A stretch of 64,000 bases of DNA. Origin: Acidovorax soli. GTDB taxonomy: Bacteria; Pseudomonadota; Gammaproteobacteria; Burkholderiales; Burkholderiaceae_C. Position numbers and translations under genes: made by a program. The stretch lies in the NCBI RefSeq assembly GCF_014207955.1, contig NZ_JACHLK010000003.1, positions 62,001-126,000 on the forward strand, read 5' to 3'. The notes under the pieces were generated by a model. It did no database searches, had not been told where the DNA came from, and saw only the letters and a list, made by a program, of their open reading frames with translations. Below, piece by piece: positions 10,006 through 18,860 of this stretch (positions are counted from its first letter, which is position 1; the number at the start of each line of letters is the position of its first letter).

Positions 10006-11790
10006 TCAGCGCGAGGCGGCGGCACCAGGGGCCGCGATGCCGGCCGCCTGCATCTTGCCGCGGATGTAGGCGCGGCGCTCGTCGGGCGCCATGGCCTGCA
10101 GCTTCTGACGCTCTTCGGGGCTCATTTTTTCGAGCAGGGCCCGCACCTCGAGCGACATGCCGGGGCGGCGCTCGCCATCGGGGGCACCGCCCTCGGCACG
10201 CGGGCCGCCGTCAGCACGCGGGCCGGGCGTTTCACGCGGCGCACCGTCCTGCGCGCCCCGGGGGCCTTCGGCGCTGCGGCCACCGGCAGGGCGCGACGCC
10301 CCCGGTGCAGGCGCTGCAGCAGCCGATGCACCGGCGGCAGGTGCAGCCGCCTCGCTGCCCACGGTGCCACTGGCCGCTCCCGCCGGACCGGCCGCGCCAG
10401 GCTGGTTGCGCTTGCTGCGGAAGAAGGCGCGGCGCTCTTCCTGCGTCATCTTGGCGAGCTTCTCGCGCTCTTCAGGGGTCAGGTTGCGCATCATCGCGGC
10501 GCGGCGCGCGCCGGCGTCCTGCACGGCCTCGTCGGCGCGCGCCGCGGCGCCCGAATCGATCACCGCCACCTTGGCGCCTTCGCGCAGGCGGTCGATGCCG
10601 TCGACCACGACCTGGTCACCTTCTTTGAGGTCGCCCTCCACCGCCACCCGGTCGCCGTCGGCCACACCCACGCGGATGCGCCGCTGCGTCACCGTGCCAT
10701 CGGGCTGCACCAGGTAGACGTAATTGTTCTGGATGGCCGTGCCCGGCACGGTGACCGCGTCCTGCAGCAGGTTGACCTGCAGGCGCACATTGACGAACTG
10801 GTTGGGGAACAGGGTGCCGTCCTCGTTGCCGAAGGTGGCCTTGACCTTGATGGTGCCGGTGGTCGCATCGATGGCGTTGTCCAGCGCACCCACCTTACCG
10901 CGGCCCAGGCGGCGCTTTTGCTCGCGGTCCCACAGCTCCACGGGCAGCTCGGCGCCCTCGGAGAGGCGCTGGTTGATCTGCGCCAGGTGCGCCTCGGGCA
11001 CGGAAAACACCGCGTCGATGGGGCGCACCAGGTTGATGGTGACAATACCGTTGGCATCCGAAGGGCCGACCACATTGCCCCGGTCGGCCTGGCGCAGGCC
11101 CAGGCGCCCGGCGATGGGCGCGGTGATGCGGGTGTAGCTCAGCTGCAGCTTGGCCGCGTCCACCTGGGCCTGGTCGGCCGCCACCGTGCCTTCGAGCTGG
11201 CGCACCTGGGCAGCCTGGGTGTCCACCTGCTGGCTGGCAATCGAGTCCTTGGCCAGCAGGTCCTGGTAGCGTTTCAGGTCGAGCTGGGCATTCTTGAGCA
11301 GCGCCTGGTCGCGCGCGAGGTTGCCCTGCACCTGGCCCAGCGAGGCCTGGTAGCTGCGCGGGTCGATCTCGGCCAGCAGCTGGCCGGCCTTGACCTCGTC
11401 GCCTTCCTTGAAGTGCAGCTTGACCAGCTCGCCGCTGACCTTGGCGCGCACCACGGCCGTGGCGCGGGCGCTCATGGTGCCGATGGCATTGACCTGCACA
11501 CGCACGTCCTGGCGCCGCACGATGCCCACCGACACCGGCTGCGTCTGCCCACCGGCGCTGAAGCGCGCCGGCCCGCGGCCCCCACCGGGGCCGCCGCGCC
11601 CTCCGGGCGGGCCGCCCGCCCCTTCAGCCTGCGGCTGCCCTGTGGTGCTCGCCGCCTGGCGCTGCTTCCACCACCAGCCCCCGCCCGCAGCGGCGGCAAT
11701 CACCACCAGCAGCACGATCCACCACAGGGCACGCCCCTGTTGGCGCAAAAGGGGCCGCGAGGGCACGGACGGAAGGCGATGGGAAGGCAT
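10006..11790 (-). CDS. mdtA: RND periplasmic adaptor, MdtA-like, with long C-terminal extension
   Basis: 594-residue membrane-fusion protein. After a basic start there is one membrane anchor ([21 protein letters not shown]), a Gly/Pro/Arg linker, then the adaptor core: [37 protein letters not shown] (lipoyl/barrel), a coiled-coil hairpin, [25 protein letters not shown] and a beta-barrel domain. The core ends near residue 410, where normal family members stop. About 150 further residues contain two similar charged motifs ([19 protein letters not shown] and [19 protein letters not shown]) around an Ala/Pro/Gly-rich spacer. I prefer the ATG at 11790; an in-frame GTG at 11829 lies next to a possible -10 (TACCAT, complement of 11819-11824) and may be upstream of the transcript. 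Confidence 0.9.
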   Translation of the reverse strand: MPSHRLPSVPSRPLLRQQGRALWWIVLLVVIAAAAGGGWWWKQRQAASTTGQPQAEGAGGPPGGRGGPGGGRGPARFSAGGQTQPVSVGIVRRQDVRVQVNAIGTMSARATAVVRAKVSGELVKLHFKEGDEVKAGQLLAEIDPRSYQASLGQVQGNLARDQALLKNAQLDLKRYQDLLAKDSIASQQVDTQAAQVRQLEGTVAADQAQVDAAKLQLSYTRITAPIAGRLGLRQADRGNVVGPSDANGIVTINLVRPIDAVFSVPEAHLAQINQRLSEGAELPVELWDREQKRRLGRGKVGALDNAIDATTGTIKVKATFGNEDGTLFPNQFVNVRLQVNLLQDAVTVPGTAIQNNYVYLVQPDGTVTQRRIRVGVADGDRVAVEGDLKEGDQVVVDGIDRLREGAKVAVIDSGAAARADEAVQDAGARRAAMMRNLTPEEREKLAKMTQEERRAFFRSKRNQPGAAGPAGAASGTVGSEAAAPAAGASAAAAPAPGASRPAGGRSAEGPRGAQDGAPRETPGPRADGGPRAEGGAPDGERRPGMSLEVRALLEKMSPEERQKLQAMAPDERRAYIRGKMQAAGIAAPGAAASR

Positions 11791-11862
11791 GGTGGGCGTT
11801 ACAAATGGAATCGTGGCTATGGTAGCCACCCGCCAAGACGCTCCCGCGCCCGGACAAAAGGA

Positions 11863-11889
11863 TTTACCCTGCCTTTACCCTCGGTTTAC
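11863..11889 (-). promoter_or_regulatory. three TTTAC direct repeats at 11-bp steps upstream of mdtA
   Basis: TTTAC begins at 11863, 11874 and 11885, with the first two repeats extended to TTTACCCT. The 11-bp period puts the units on one face of the helix, the arrangement bound by tandem OmpR/PhoB-family response regulators. The site lies 73 to 99 bases upstream of the mdtA ATG and beyond the possible -10 at 11819-11824, so it could serve as an activator site. No two-component system gene is in the window. Confidence 0.5.
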
Positions 11890-11980
11890 GACGTTTTCAA
11901 GCCCGAAACCTAACTCAGTTGCCCATGGCGATACGCACGACCCCCATCGCACAAAACTGGCGCTACCCAGGCCAGTGCCC

Positions 11981-12061
11981 CCGTGCAAGGGCCGCCCCGC
12001 CGCACTGGGGGCGTCCCCCTTCAAGGGGGAAGGCGCGAAGCGACTCAGGGGGTGCTTCATG
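11981..12061. repeat. intergenic hairpin element, copy 1
   Basis: This element abuts the stop codon of the minus-strand LysE gene. Its outer 25 bases (11981-12005) are identical to 45975-45999. A stem formed by GTCCCCCTT and AAGGGGGAAGGC follows, then a CTCAGGGGG box next to the stop codon. The stem could terminate transcription from the LysE gene. The second copy sits in the same position relative to another minus-strand gene. Confidence 0.7.
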
Positions 12062-12697
12062 TCAGCGGTTGGTAGCCAGCAGCAGGCCGCCCGCGCCCAT
12101 GAAGAAACCGCCCGTGGCCTTGTTCAGCCGCACCACACCACGCGAGGTACGGATGAAGCGGCGGATCTGCCGGCCGCCCGCCGCATAGACCGCCGTGGCC
12201 ACGAACTCAGCCGCCAGGTACACGCTGCCCAACACCAGGAACTGGCGCGCCGCCGGCTGGGCCGGGTCGATGAACTGCGGAAAGATGGCCGCGAACAGGA
12301 TGATGGCCTTGGGGTTGGTGATGCCCAGCAGGAACTCCTGCGTCACCAGCGACCACAGCCGCACCGGCGCAGCGCCGCTGGCCGCCACCTCGGCACCATC
12401 GGCCACCTCCAGCCCATTGAACTCGCGGCTGCGCCAGGCACGCCAGCCCAGCCAGAACAAATAGCAGGCGCCCACCCACTTCACGGCGGTGAAGGCCGCC
12501 TCGGACGCCAGCAGCATCGCCCCCAGGCCCACGGCCGACACGGCGAGAAAGATCGCAAACGCCGCCGCCCGCCCGATGGTGCCCACCAGGGCCGCGCCCA
12601 CACCGGCACGGATGCCGTTGTTGAGACCGCAGAAATTGTTGGGGCCAGGCGTGAGCGCGATGGCCACGGCGACGGGGGCGAAAAGCAGGGCGTCCAT
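12062..12697 (-). CDS. LysE/RhtB-family amino-acid exporter
   Basis: 211-residue inner-membrane protein with about six hydrophobic segments. The family hallmark is near the N-terminus (AVAIALTPGPNNFCGLNNGIRAG), and the second half carries EFLLGITNPKAIILFAAIFPQF, the conserved NPK motif of LysE/RhtB exporters. These proteins export amino acids or similar small metabolites using the proton gradient. I chose the ATG at 12697 because the protein then starts directly at the first membrane helix; an ATG at 12709 adds only four residues. It appears monocistronic and is followed by hairpin element copy 1. The substrate cannot be told from sequence. Confidence 0.85.
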   Translation of the reverse strand: MDALLFAPVAVAIALTPGPNNFCGLNNGIRAGVGAALVGTIGRAAAFAIFLAVSAVGLGAMLLASEAAFTAVKWVGACYLFWLGWRAWRSREFNGLEVADGAEVAASGAAPVRLWSLVTQEFLLGITNPKAIILFAAIFPQFIDPAQPAARQFLVLGSVYLAAEFVATAVYAAGGRQIRRFIRTSRGVVRLNKATGGFFMGAGGLLLATNR

Positions 12698-12785
12698 GGG
12701 GAGAAACATCCGGAAAAACGGCCGCTGGCGCGGCCCAGCTCGCCAGTTTAGGGCTTTGCGCCCTGCCCCGCTTGGCGCTCGGGCA

Positions 12786-13418
12786 TCACCGCTCAGGCAG
12801 CGCGATGGTGGTTTGCCAGGGCACGCCCACCAGCGCATCGTAGTGCGCGACCACGATGGCCCGGTCCGCCGCGCCCGCCAAGGCCGCCAGCGCCTGCTGC
12901 AGGTACTGGATGGAGGGCTTGTCCAGCCCCGCCACAGGTTCGTCGAGCAGGGTGAGTGCGGCGCCCGAGGCCAGCGCCCCGGCCGTCCACACCTTGCGCC
13001 GTGTGCCCGTGGAGAGCATCAGAAAGCGCTTGGAGAGGTGCTCGTGCAGGTCGAAGCCCTCGATGTGCCGGGCCAGTGCGCCCGCGTCGAAGCGCGGGTA
13101 GCGCTCCGGCAGTGCGGCCAGCCAGTCCTGCACGCCCTGCTCTTCCAGCGTGCCCGAGCGCGGGTCGCCCCAGAACACCCGGGCCCGGTAGTCGGCTGGC
13201 GCCGACTGCAGGGAGACACCCTGCAGCACCAGTTGGCCGGAGCCCGGAGCCAGTTCACCCGCCAGCAGGCGCAGCAAGGTGGTCTTGCCACTGCTGTCGC
13301 CGCCCAGCACCAGCGTGGCGCCCGCCGGCACCTGGGCGGACAGGCCATCGAACAGCGGAACCTCAGGGTAGGCAAAGCGCAGGCTGTCGATGAGCAGGAG
13401 GGGGCTGGCGGAAGGCAT
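12786..13418 (-). CDS. stand-alone ABC transporter ATP-binding protein
   Basis: 210-residue ATPase. Walker A is GGDSSGKTTLLRLLAGEL (near residues 39-56) and Walker B is ALTLLDEPVAGLD, with an H-loop AIVVAHYD. The signature motif is degenerate: LSTGTRRKVW in place of LSGGQ. It resembles the small ATPases of exporters with separate membrane subunits, but no permease gene adjoins it. The start at 13418 lies 36 bases downstream of a TAAAAT -10-like hexamer (complement of 13454-13459). Its promoter is shared back-to-back with the hypothetical gene at 13519. Activity as an ATPase is likely; the transport partner, if any, is elsewhere. Confidence 0.8.
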   Translation of the reverse strand: MPSASPLLLIDSLRFAYPEVPLFDGLSAQVPAGATLVLGGDSSGKTTLLRLLAGELAPGSGQLVLQGVSLQSAPADYRARVFWGDPRSGTLEEQGVQDWLAALPERYPRFDAGALARHIEGFDLHEHLSKRFLMLSTGTRRKVWTAGALASGAALTLLDEPVAGLDKPSIQYLQQALAALAGAADRAIVVAHYDALVGVPWQTTIALPER

Positions 13419-13518
13419 GGGAGCGAGAGCTGAGAAAGAGAAAGAATGCGCCCATTTTAGGAACGGCGCCCGCCCGGCTGAGACAATGCACGCCCCGCTC
13501 GCCCATCCGCCACGCACC

Positions 13519-13887
13519 ATGCCCCTGCACTACCTCGATTTCGACTACAGCGAAGACTACGAAGGCACGGGCACCTTCGACGCCATGGCCGCCGCCAGCC
13601 CGGCGCAATGGCCGGCCGTACAGGCCGAAGTCGCCCAGGTGCTGGCCTGGGCGCATGCCCACTTCCCCGATACCTTCGGGCCGGCGGAGGAAGGCGGCGA
13701 ATGGGACTACGACATCAGTGCCGTGCAGGAGGTGTCCACCCCCCTGGCGATGGAATTCGACAGCGCCACGGGCCGCATTGCCACCCACCCCAGCACGCCG
13801 GGTGCCCCGCGCACCACCGTGACCCTGTCCATCAGCGGCAGCAGCGCTTTCTGCACCGCCCTGCGCGAGGCCTTCGAACTGGAGTGA
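13519..13887 (+). CDS. conserved hypothetical protein
   Basis: 122-residue acidic protein beginning MPLHYLDFDYSEDYEGTGTFDAMA. It has no signal peptide or membrane segment, so it should be cytoplasmic. The middle, EEGGEWDYDISAVQEV, is followed by a strand-rich end (TTVTLSISGSSAFCTALREAF). I do not recognise the family. Codon use fits the neighbours, and the divergent position against the ABC ATPase gene suggests a real, independently transcribed gene. The ATG at 13519 is preferred over an upstream in-frame ATG at 13486, which would add a basic, low-complexity leader. Confidence 0.65.
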   Translation: MPLHYLDFDYSEDYEGTGTFDAMAAASPAQWPAVQAEVAQVLAWAHAHFPDTFGPAEEGGEWDYDISAVQEVSTPLAMEFDSATGRIATHPSTPGAPRTTVTLSISGSSAFCTALREAFELE

Positions 13888-13930
13888 GGCGCCGCGCCAG
13901 GCGCGTCAGCCACCGCGCCGGGGAGTGACA

Positions 13931-13952
13931 GGCTGTATGCCTACATACAGCC
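13931..13952. promoter_or_regulatory. perfect 9-bp inverted repeat
   Basis: GGCTGTATG (13931-13939) and CATACAGCC (13944-13952) are exact reverse complements separated by CCTA. No T-run follows, so it is a poor intrinsic terminator. The position 88 bases upstream of the transglutaminase start fits an operator equally well. Confidence 0.5.
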
Positions 13953-14039
13953 CGGGGGCCCGCACGTACTCTGAACGGGCTGCGGCATGCCGGTGTGGCA
14001 GGCCGTGGACAGCCAGCCCCTCCACCAGAGACATCCACC

Positions 14040-15119
14040 ATGCTCGCGCAAGCGTCGTCCCCTTCCATTGCCACTGCCTTCAACCCGCTGGCCGCACGGC
14101 TGCCCTTCCAGGCCGCCAATGGCGAGCCCGGTGACACGGCGGTGCCGCCACCGGGCACCAGTGTGCACCCGGCTTCGGCCGAGCCCCTGCCCGCCACCCG
14201 GGCGCCCTTCATGGCCCACACCCGGGTGCGGCTGGAACTCGACATCGAGCTCCACTACGAGATCGACTCACACGGCGCGGACTTCGTGTTCAACATCCAC
14301 GCCGCGCACACGCCCAGCCAGGCCATCCGCAACGAACGCCTGACCATCAACCAGAACGTGCCGCGCCAGATCCATACCGACCCGGCCACGGGCAACCGCT
14401 ACCTGCGCCTCAGGGGCGAGCCGGGGGCGCTGAAGGTGGGGTACTCGGCCACGGTGGACATCAGCCACCACTGCGCCGACCCGGCCCAACTGGCCGAGGT
14501 ACCCATCCGCCAGCTGCCGCAGGACGTGCTGGGCTATATCTACCCCAGCCGCTACTGCCAGTCCGACCGCCTGCTGCGCCTGGCCGGCACCGAGTTCGGC
14601 ACCCTGCCGCAGGGGCACCGCCGGGTGCAGGCCATCCGCGACTGGGTGCAGCGGCACGTGGCCTTCACGTCCAACGCGTCGAACTCCAACACCTCGGCCG
14701 TGGACACGCTGGTGGAGAAGGTGGGGGTGTGCCGCGATTTTGCCCACCTGATGATCGCACTGTGCCGCGCGGTGAACATCCCCGCGCGCTTCACCACAGG
14801 CACCGACTATGGCGCCGACCCCAGCCTGGGCCCGCCCGACTTCCATGCCTATGTGGAGGCCTATATCGGCGACCGCTGGTACCTGTTCGACCCCTCGGGC
14901 ACGGCCATTCCCATGGGGCTGATCCGCTTCGGCACGGGGCGCGACGCGGCCGACGTGGCGTTTGCCACCATTTTTGGCGGTGTCAGGGCGCAGCCCCCGG
15001 TGATACGGGCCAAGGCGGTGGAGGACGCAGGGCGTGGCTTTGTGCTGCCCCACCACTGCTGCGAGGCCCTGTCCACCGACCATGGCGCGGCTTTTGCCAC
15101 CCGCTTCACGGGCGTCTGA
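14040..15119 (+). CDS. transglutaminase-like cysteine protease-fold protein
   Basis: 359-residue protein of the bacterial transglutaminase-like family. An N-terminal beta domain (TRVRLELDIELHYEIDS) precedes the catalytic core, where the triad is visible: Cys in VEKVGVCRDFAHLMIALCR, His in PPDFHAYVEAYI and Asp in RWYLFDPSG. Such proteins are thought to act as cysteine peptidases or amidases, often next to peptide-ligase-like genes; none is seen here. The ATG at 14040 adds a 57-residue Ala/Pro-rich stretch before the conserved region. An ATG at 14211 would start exactly at the conserved part and is a serious alternative. Neither start has a strong ribosome site. Confidence 0.85.
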   Translation: MLAQASSPSIATAFNPLAARLPFQAANGEPGDTAVPPPGTSVHPASAEPLPATRAPFMAHTRVRLELDIELHYEIDSHGADFVFNIHAAHTPSQAIRNERLTINQNVPRQIHTDPATGNRYLRLRGEPGALKVGYSATVDISHHCADPAQLAEVPIRQLPQDVLGYIYPSRYCQSDRLLRLAGTEFGTLPQGHRRVQAIRDWVQRHVAFTSNASNSNTSAVDTLVEKVGVCRDFAHLMIALCRAVNIPARFTTGTDYGADPSLGPPDFHAYVEAYIGDRWYLFDPSGTAIPMGLIRFGTGRDAADVAFATIFGGVRAQPPVIRAKAVEDAGRGFVLPHHCCEALSTDHGAAFATRFTGV

Positions 15120-15217
15120 AGGCCGGGCGAAACACCTTGAAAAACCACGCTGCTGGGCTTTTTGGCCGATCTATGGCCTAATACGTGTTTTTCCACCAAT
15201 TTTTCCAGAGAATTTCC

Positions 15218-15388
15218 ATGGGCAACAAGATCGTCACCGAAGCAGACCGCAAGCGCAGCCCCCGTCCCACGCCCGTGGCCGGCTACACCCTGCCCACCGG
15301 TGGCCGCGGCCAACGCGTGAGCCTGGAGCGCGGCGTCGCCACGCGCAGCAAGAAGAACCCTGGCAAGCGCTCCAAGAAGGGCGGCTGA
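15218..15388 (+). CDS. small basic conserved hypothetical protein
   Basis: 56-residue, very basic protein starting MGNKIVTEADRKRSPRPTP and ending in a Lys/Arg-rich tail (TRSKKNPGKRSKKGG). It lacks a signal peptide. The charge and tail suggest nucleic-acid or ribosome contact, but I know no function. The start at 15218 follows a relatively A/T-rich leader with TAATAC near 15178-15183 as a possible -10. A strong intrinsic terminator follows 48 bases after the stop, supporting a separate short transcript. Confidence 0.65.
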   Translation: MGNKIVTEADRKRSPRPTPVAGYTLPTGGRGQRVSLERGVATRSKKNPGKRSKKGG

Positions 15389-15436
15389 TCGCCAGATCGG
15401 CACGGGCCGCACGCACGCGGCCCCTTGCAAGCAACG

Positions 15437-15463
15437 AAGCCCTCGCAAGAGGGCTTTGTGCTT
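15437..15463 (+). terminator. intrinsic terminator
   Basis: AAGCCCTC and GAGGGCTT form a perfect 8-bp stem with a GCAA tetraloop, followed by TGTGCTTT. It closes the small basic protein gene. Confidence 0.75.
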
Positions 15464-15548
15464 TCTGGCGCAGCCGCAACATCGTGCAGGCGACATTGGC
15501 CGCGCGGCTGCCACACGGAAACGACGGGGTAGGCCCTAAGATGGCCGG

Positions 15549-16235
15549 ATGATCACCGTCCACCACCTCGAAACCTCGCGCTCCCAGCGCGTCCTCTGGC
15601 TGCTCGAAGAACTGGGCGTGCCCTATGAGCTCAAGATCTACCAGCGCGACAAGGCCACCAAGCTGGCCCCGCCCGAGCTCAAGAAGATCCACCCGCTGGG
15701 CAAGTCGCCCGTGATCACCGATGGCGGCGAAGTGGTGGCCGAATCGGCCGCCATCATCGAATACCTGGTGGAAACCTATGGCGCGCAGGCCACGGGCGAG
15801 CTGGCCCATCTGGAGCCCGCGCGCGGCACGCCCGAGTACCGCCAGTGCCGCTTCTGGATGCACTACGCCGAGGGCTCGCTGATGAACTGGCTGGTGATGA
15901 AGCTGGTGTTCATGACCATCCCGCGCCAGCCCATGCCCTTCTTCGTCAAGCCCATTGCCAAGGCCTTGTGCGGCAAGGTGCTCGACAAGGTGGTGGACCC
16001 GAACGTGAACACCGCCATGGATTTCATGGAAGCCCACCTGGGCCAGAACACCTGGTTTGCCGGCGAGCACCTGACCATGGCCGACTTCCAGATGAGCTTT
16101 GCGGTCGAGGCCGCCCTGTCGCGCTCCGAAAAGGCTGGCAACTGCCCCAACCTGCAGGCCTACAAGAAGCGCATGGAGGCCCGCCCGGCCTACCAGCGCG
16201 GCATCCAGAAGGGCGGCCCGGTGGTGATGGGCTGA
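15549..16235 (+). CDS. glutathione S-transferase family protein
   Basis: 228-residue cytosolic GST. The thioredoxin-like N-terminal domain shows HHLETSRSQRVLWLLEELGVPYEL and the glutathione-contacting block NPLGK-type KIHPLGKSPVITDGGEVVAESAAIIEYL (residues about 46-76), then an all-helical C-terminal domain with the N-capping-box region FAGEHLTMADFQMSF. The start is 10 bases from the end of a GGGG-containing leader without a clear ribosome site. It stands alone. Members conjugate glutathione to electrophiles or act as peroxidases or isomerases; the substrate is not evident. Confidence 0.88.
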   Translation: MITVHHLETSRSQRVLWLLEELGVPYELKIYQRDKATKLAPPELKKIHPLGKSPVITDGGEVVAESAAIIEYLVETYGAQATGELAHLEPARGTPEYRQCRFWMHYAEGSLMNWLVMKLVFMTIPRQPMPFFVKPIAKALCGKVLDKVVDPNVNTAMDFMEAHLGQNTWFAGEHLTMADFQMSFAVEAALSRSEKAGNCPNLQAYKKRMEARPAYQRGIQKGGPVVMG

Positions 16236-16250
16236 ACCCCGGCTGCGCGG

Positions 16251-16288
16251 AGCCCTGCGCCCCGCGATGCCGACATGGCGGCAGGGCT
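16251..16288 (+). terminator. possible terminator hairpin after GST gene
   Basis: AGCCCTGC (16251-16258) and GCAGGGCT (16281-16288) are exact complements with a 22-base loop that itself contains a short GCC/GGC stem. The T-run is poor, so termination is uncertain. Confidence 0.35.
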
Positions 16289-16511
16289 TCTGGCGTGAGA
16301 ACCTGTTCAAGGTCACGCCGCGCAAACAAGCAGCAAGGTTGCGCCAATCGCGGATTCAGAGCTGATCGAATGCTCTACCTTTGATTTTTCGCATGAAACC
16401 AGCGCACAGCGGGCCGGCGCGTCCCGAACTTGCAAGATAACTGCGCCCCACTTTCCCTACAGTCGTCCCATCCCCGGCCTGAGTGCTGCCCACCGATGAT
16501 GGAGACGATGT

Positions 16512-17624
16512 ATGAGCGACCTGTTTGACAACCCCATGGGCCTGTGCGGCTTCGAGTTCGTGGAATTCGCCTCGCCCAAGCCCGGCGTGCTGGAGCCGAT
16601 GTTCGAGAAGATGGGCTTCACCCTGGTGGCCAAGCACCGCTCCAAGAACGTGCTGCTGTACCGCCAGGGCGGCATCAACTTCATCGTGAACAACGAGCCG
16701 GGCAATGCGGCCTACTTCGCGGGCGAGCACGGCGCTTCGGCCTGCGGCCTGGCGTTCCGTGTGCGCGATGCGCACAAGGCCTACAAGCGCGCCCTGGAGC
16801 TGGGCGCCCAGCCCATCGAGATCCCGACCGGCCCGATGGAGCTGCGCCTGCCCGCGATCAAGGGCATCGGCGGTGCGCCGCTGTACCTGATCGACCGTTT
16901 CGAAGACGGCAAGTCCATCTACGACATCGATTTCGAGTTCCTGCCCGGCGTGGACCTGCACCCCAAGGGCCATGGCTTCCAAGTGGTGGACCATCTCACG
17001 CACAACGTGTACCGCGGCCGCATGGCCTACTGGGCCGACTTCTATACCAAGCTGTTCAACTTCCGCGAGATCCGCTACTTCGACATCTCGGGTGAGTACA
17101 CGGGCCTGACCTCCAAGGCCATGACGGCACCGGACGGCCTGATCCGCATTCCGCTGAACGAGGAATCGCGCCAGGGCGGCGGCCAGATCGAAGAGTTCCT
17201 GATGCAGTTCAACGGTGAAGGCATCCAGCACATCGCCCTGCTGACCGACAACCTGCTCGAATCGATCGACCAGTTGCAGATGGCCGGCATCCCCCTGTTG
17301 ACCGCCCCCAACGAGATCTACTACGAGAACCTGGCCAAGCGCCTGCCCGGCCACGGCCAGCCCGTGGGCGAGCTGCAGGCCCGCGGCATCCTGTTGGACG
17401 GCACGACCGAAGGCGGCCAGCCGCGCCTCTTGCTGCAGATCTTCTCGCAGCCCATGCTGGGCCCGGTGTTCTTCGAGTTCATCGAGCGCAAGGGCAACTA
17501 CCGCGAAGGCTTTGGCGAAGGCAACTTCAAGGCGCTGTTCGAGTCGCTGGAGCGCGACCAGATCAACCGTGGCGTGCTGGCTGTGGACGACAAGGCCAAG
17601 GCCCCCGCCAAGGAAGCGGCATGA
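16512..17624 (+). CDS. hpd: 4-hydroxyphenylpyruvate dioxygenase
   Basis: 370-residue non-haem iron dioxygenase that turns 4-hydroxyphenylpyruvate into homogentisate in tyrosine breakdown. Two vicinal-oxygen-chelate domains are present. The iron ligands are visible: His in [12 protein letters not shown], His in [12 protein letters not shown] and Glu in [12 protein letters not shown]. The segment [16 protein letters not shown] is also characteristic. The start is placed at 16512, after GGAGACG. The stop overlaps the phhB start (ATGA), so the two are co-translated. A TACAGT hexamer at 16458-16463 is a possible -10. The order hpd-phhB-phhA brings together both steps around tyrosine; the aminotransferase and later steps are outside the window. 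Confidence 0.97.
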   Translation: MSDLFDNPMGLCGFEFVEFASPKPGVLEPMFEKMGFTLVAKHRSKNVLLYRQGGINFIVNNEPGNAAYFAGEHGASACGLAFRVRDAHKAYKRALELGAQPIEIPTGPMELRLPAIKGIGGAPLYLIDRFEDGKSIYDIDFEFLPGVDLHPKGHGFQVVDHLTHNVYRGRMAYWADFYTKLFNFREIRYFDISGEYTGLTSKAMTAPDGLIRIPLNEESRQGGGQIEEFLMQFNGEGIQHIALLTDNLLESIDQLQMAGIPLLTAPNEIYYENLAKRLPGHGQPVGELQARGILLDGTTEGGQPRLLLQIFSQPMLGPVFFEFIERKGNYREGFGEGNFKALFESLERDQINRGVLAVDDKAKAPAKEAA

Positions 17625-17920
17625 AGCTCACGCCCGAGCAGTTGGCAGCGCAGCTGCCCACGCTGGACGGCTGGGCCCACGGCGCCGAGCGCGGCGGCGT
17701 GCTCACCCGCGAGTTCCAGTTCAAGGACTTTGTGCAGGCCTTCGGCTTCATGGCCCAGGTGGCCCTGCATGCGGAGCGCATGAACCACCACCCCGAGTGG
17801 TTCAACGTCTACCACCGCGTGAACGTCACCCTGACCACGCACGACGTGGACGGCATCTCGGCCAAGGACATCGAGATGGCCACGCTGATGAACCGCATCG
17901 CCGCCGCCTTCACGGCATAG
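17621..17920 (+). CDS. phhB: pterin-4a-carbinolamine dehydratase
   Basis: 99-residue enzyme, the usual length, that dehydrates the 4a-hydroxy-tetrahydropterin formed by phenylalanine hydroxylase so that the cofactor can be recycled. The active-site block is [20 protein letters not shown] with the paired catalytic histidines, followed by the [10 protein letters not shown] strand. It overlaps hpd by ATGA and lies 18 bases before phhA, the enzyme it serves. Confidence 0.95.
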   Translation: MKLTPEQLAAQLPTLDGWAHGAERGGVLTREFQFKDFVQAFGFMAQVALHAERMNHHPEWFNVYHRVNVTLTTHDVDGISAKDIEMATLMNRIAAAFTA

Positions 17921-17938
17921 ACGGCGCAGGAGACAACC

Positions 17939-18838
17939 ATGCTGCAGCAGCTCAAGGAAACCGCCAAGCACGGCCTGGCGGCCGGGGACGCGCACGCCCC
18001 CGAACGGCCCGACTGGACCATCGACCAGGGCTGGGCCAACTACACCCAGGAAGAGCACGGCGTCTGGCGCACCCTGTTCGAGCGGCAGTCCAAGCTGCTG
18101 CCCGGCCGCGCCTGCGACGAATTCATCCGCGGCATGCAGGACCTGCCCATCGGCCCCGAGCAGATCCCCGACTTCGAGCAGATGTCCAAGGTGCTCAAGA
18201 AGCGCACGGGCTGGGAGGTGGTGGCCGTGCCCGGCCTGGTGCCCGATGACGTGTTCTTCGGCCACCTGGCCAACCGGCGCTTTCCGGCCGGGCAGTTCAT
18301 CCGCAAGCCGCACGAGCTCGATTACCTGGAAGAGCCCGACGTCTTCCACGACGTGTTCGGCCATGTGCCCATGCTGATGAACCCTGTCATCGCCGACTAC
18401 ATCCAGGCCTATGGCGAAGGCGGCTTGCGCGCCAGCCGCCTGGGAGTGCTGGAGAAGCTGGCGCGCGTGTACTGGTACACGGTGGAGTTTGGCCTGGTGC
18501 AGCAGAGCGACGGCCTGCGCATCTACGGCGCGGGCATTGCCTCCTCGGCCAGCGAGACGCGCTTCTCGGTCGAGAGCGATTCGCCCAACCGCGTGCGCTT
18601 CGAGCTGGAACGCGTGATGCAAACGAACTACCGCATCGACGACTTCCAGGAGACCTACTTCGTGCTGGGCCACCTGGACGAGCTGCTGGAGCTGGCCCAG
18701 ATCGACTTTGCGCCGCTCTACGACCGCTTGAAGGGCGCGCCCGAGCACGACGCCGGCGCGGTGCTGGCCAGTGACCAGGTGCTGACACGCGGCACCCTGG
18801 CCTACCACGACGCGAAGCGAGAGAAAGCCTTGGCCTGA
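17939..18838 (+). CDS. phhA: phenylalanine 4-monooxygenase
   Basis: 299-residue tetrahydropterin-dependent hydroxylase that makes tyrosine from phenylalanine. The bacterial form lacks the regulatory ACT domain of the animal enzyme, as here. The catalytic core shows the two iron-ligand histidines in EEPDVFHDVFGHVPML and the glutamate in YTVEFGLVQQSDGLRIYGAGI; RRFPAGQFIRKPHELDYL precedes them. A GGAGACAACC site lies just before the ATG. Third gene of the hpd operon, closed by the hairpin at 18861. Confidence 0.97.
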   Translation: MLQQLKETAKHGLAAGDAHAPERPDWTIDQGWANYTQEEHGVWRTLFERQSKLLPGRACDEFIRGMQDLPIGPEQIPDFEQMSKVLKKRTGWEVVAVPGLVPDDVFFGHLANRRFPAGQFIRKPHELDYLEEPDVFHDVFGHVPMLMNPVIADYIQAYGEGGLRASRLGVLEKLARVYWYTVEFGLVQQSDGLRIYGAGIASSASETRFSVESDSPNRVRFELERVMQTNYRIDDFQETYFVLGHLDELLELAQIDFAPLYDRLKGAPEHDAGAVLASDQVLTRGTLAYHDAKREKALA

Positions 18839-18860
18839 CCGCTCGCCATGAGACACTGCC

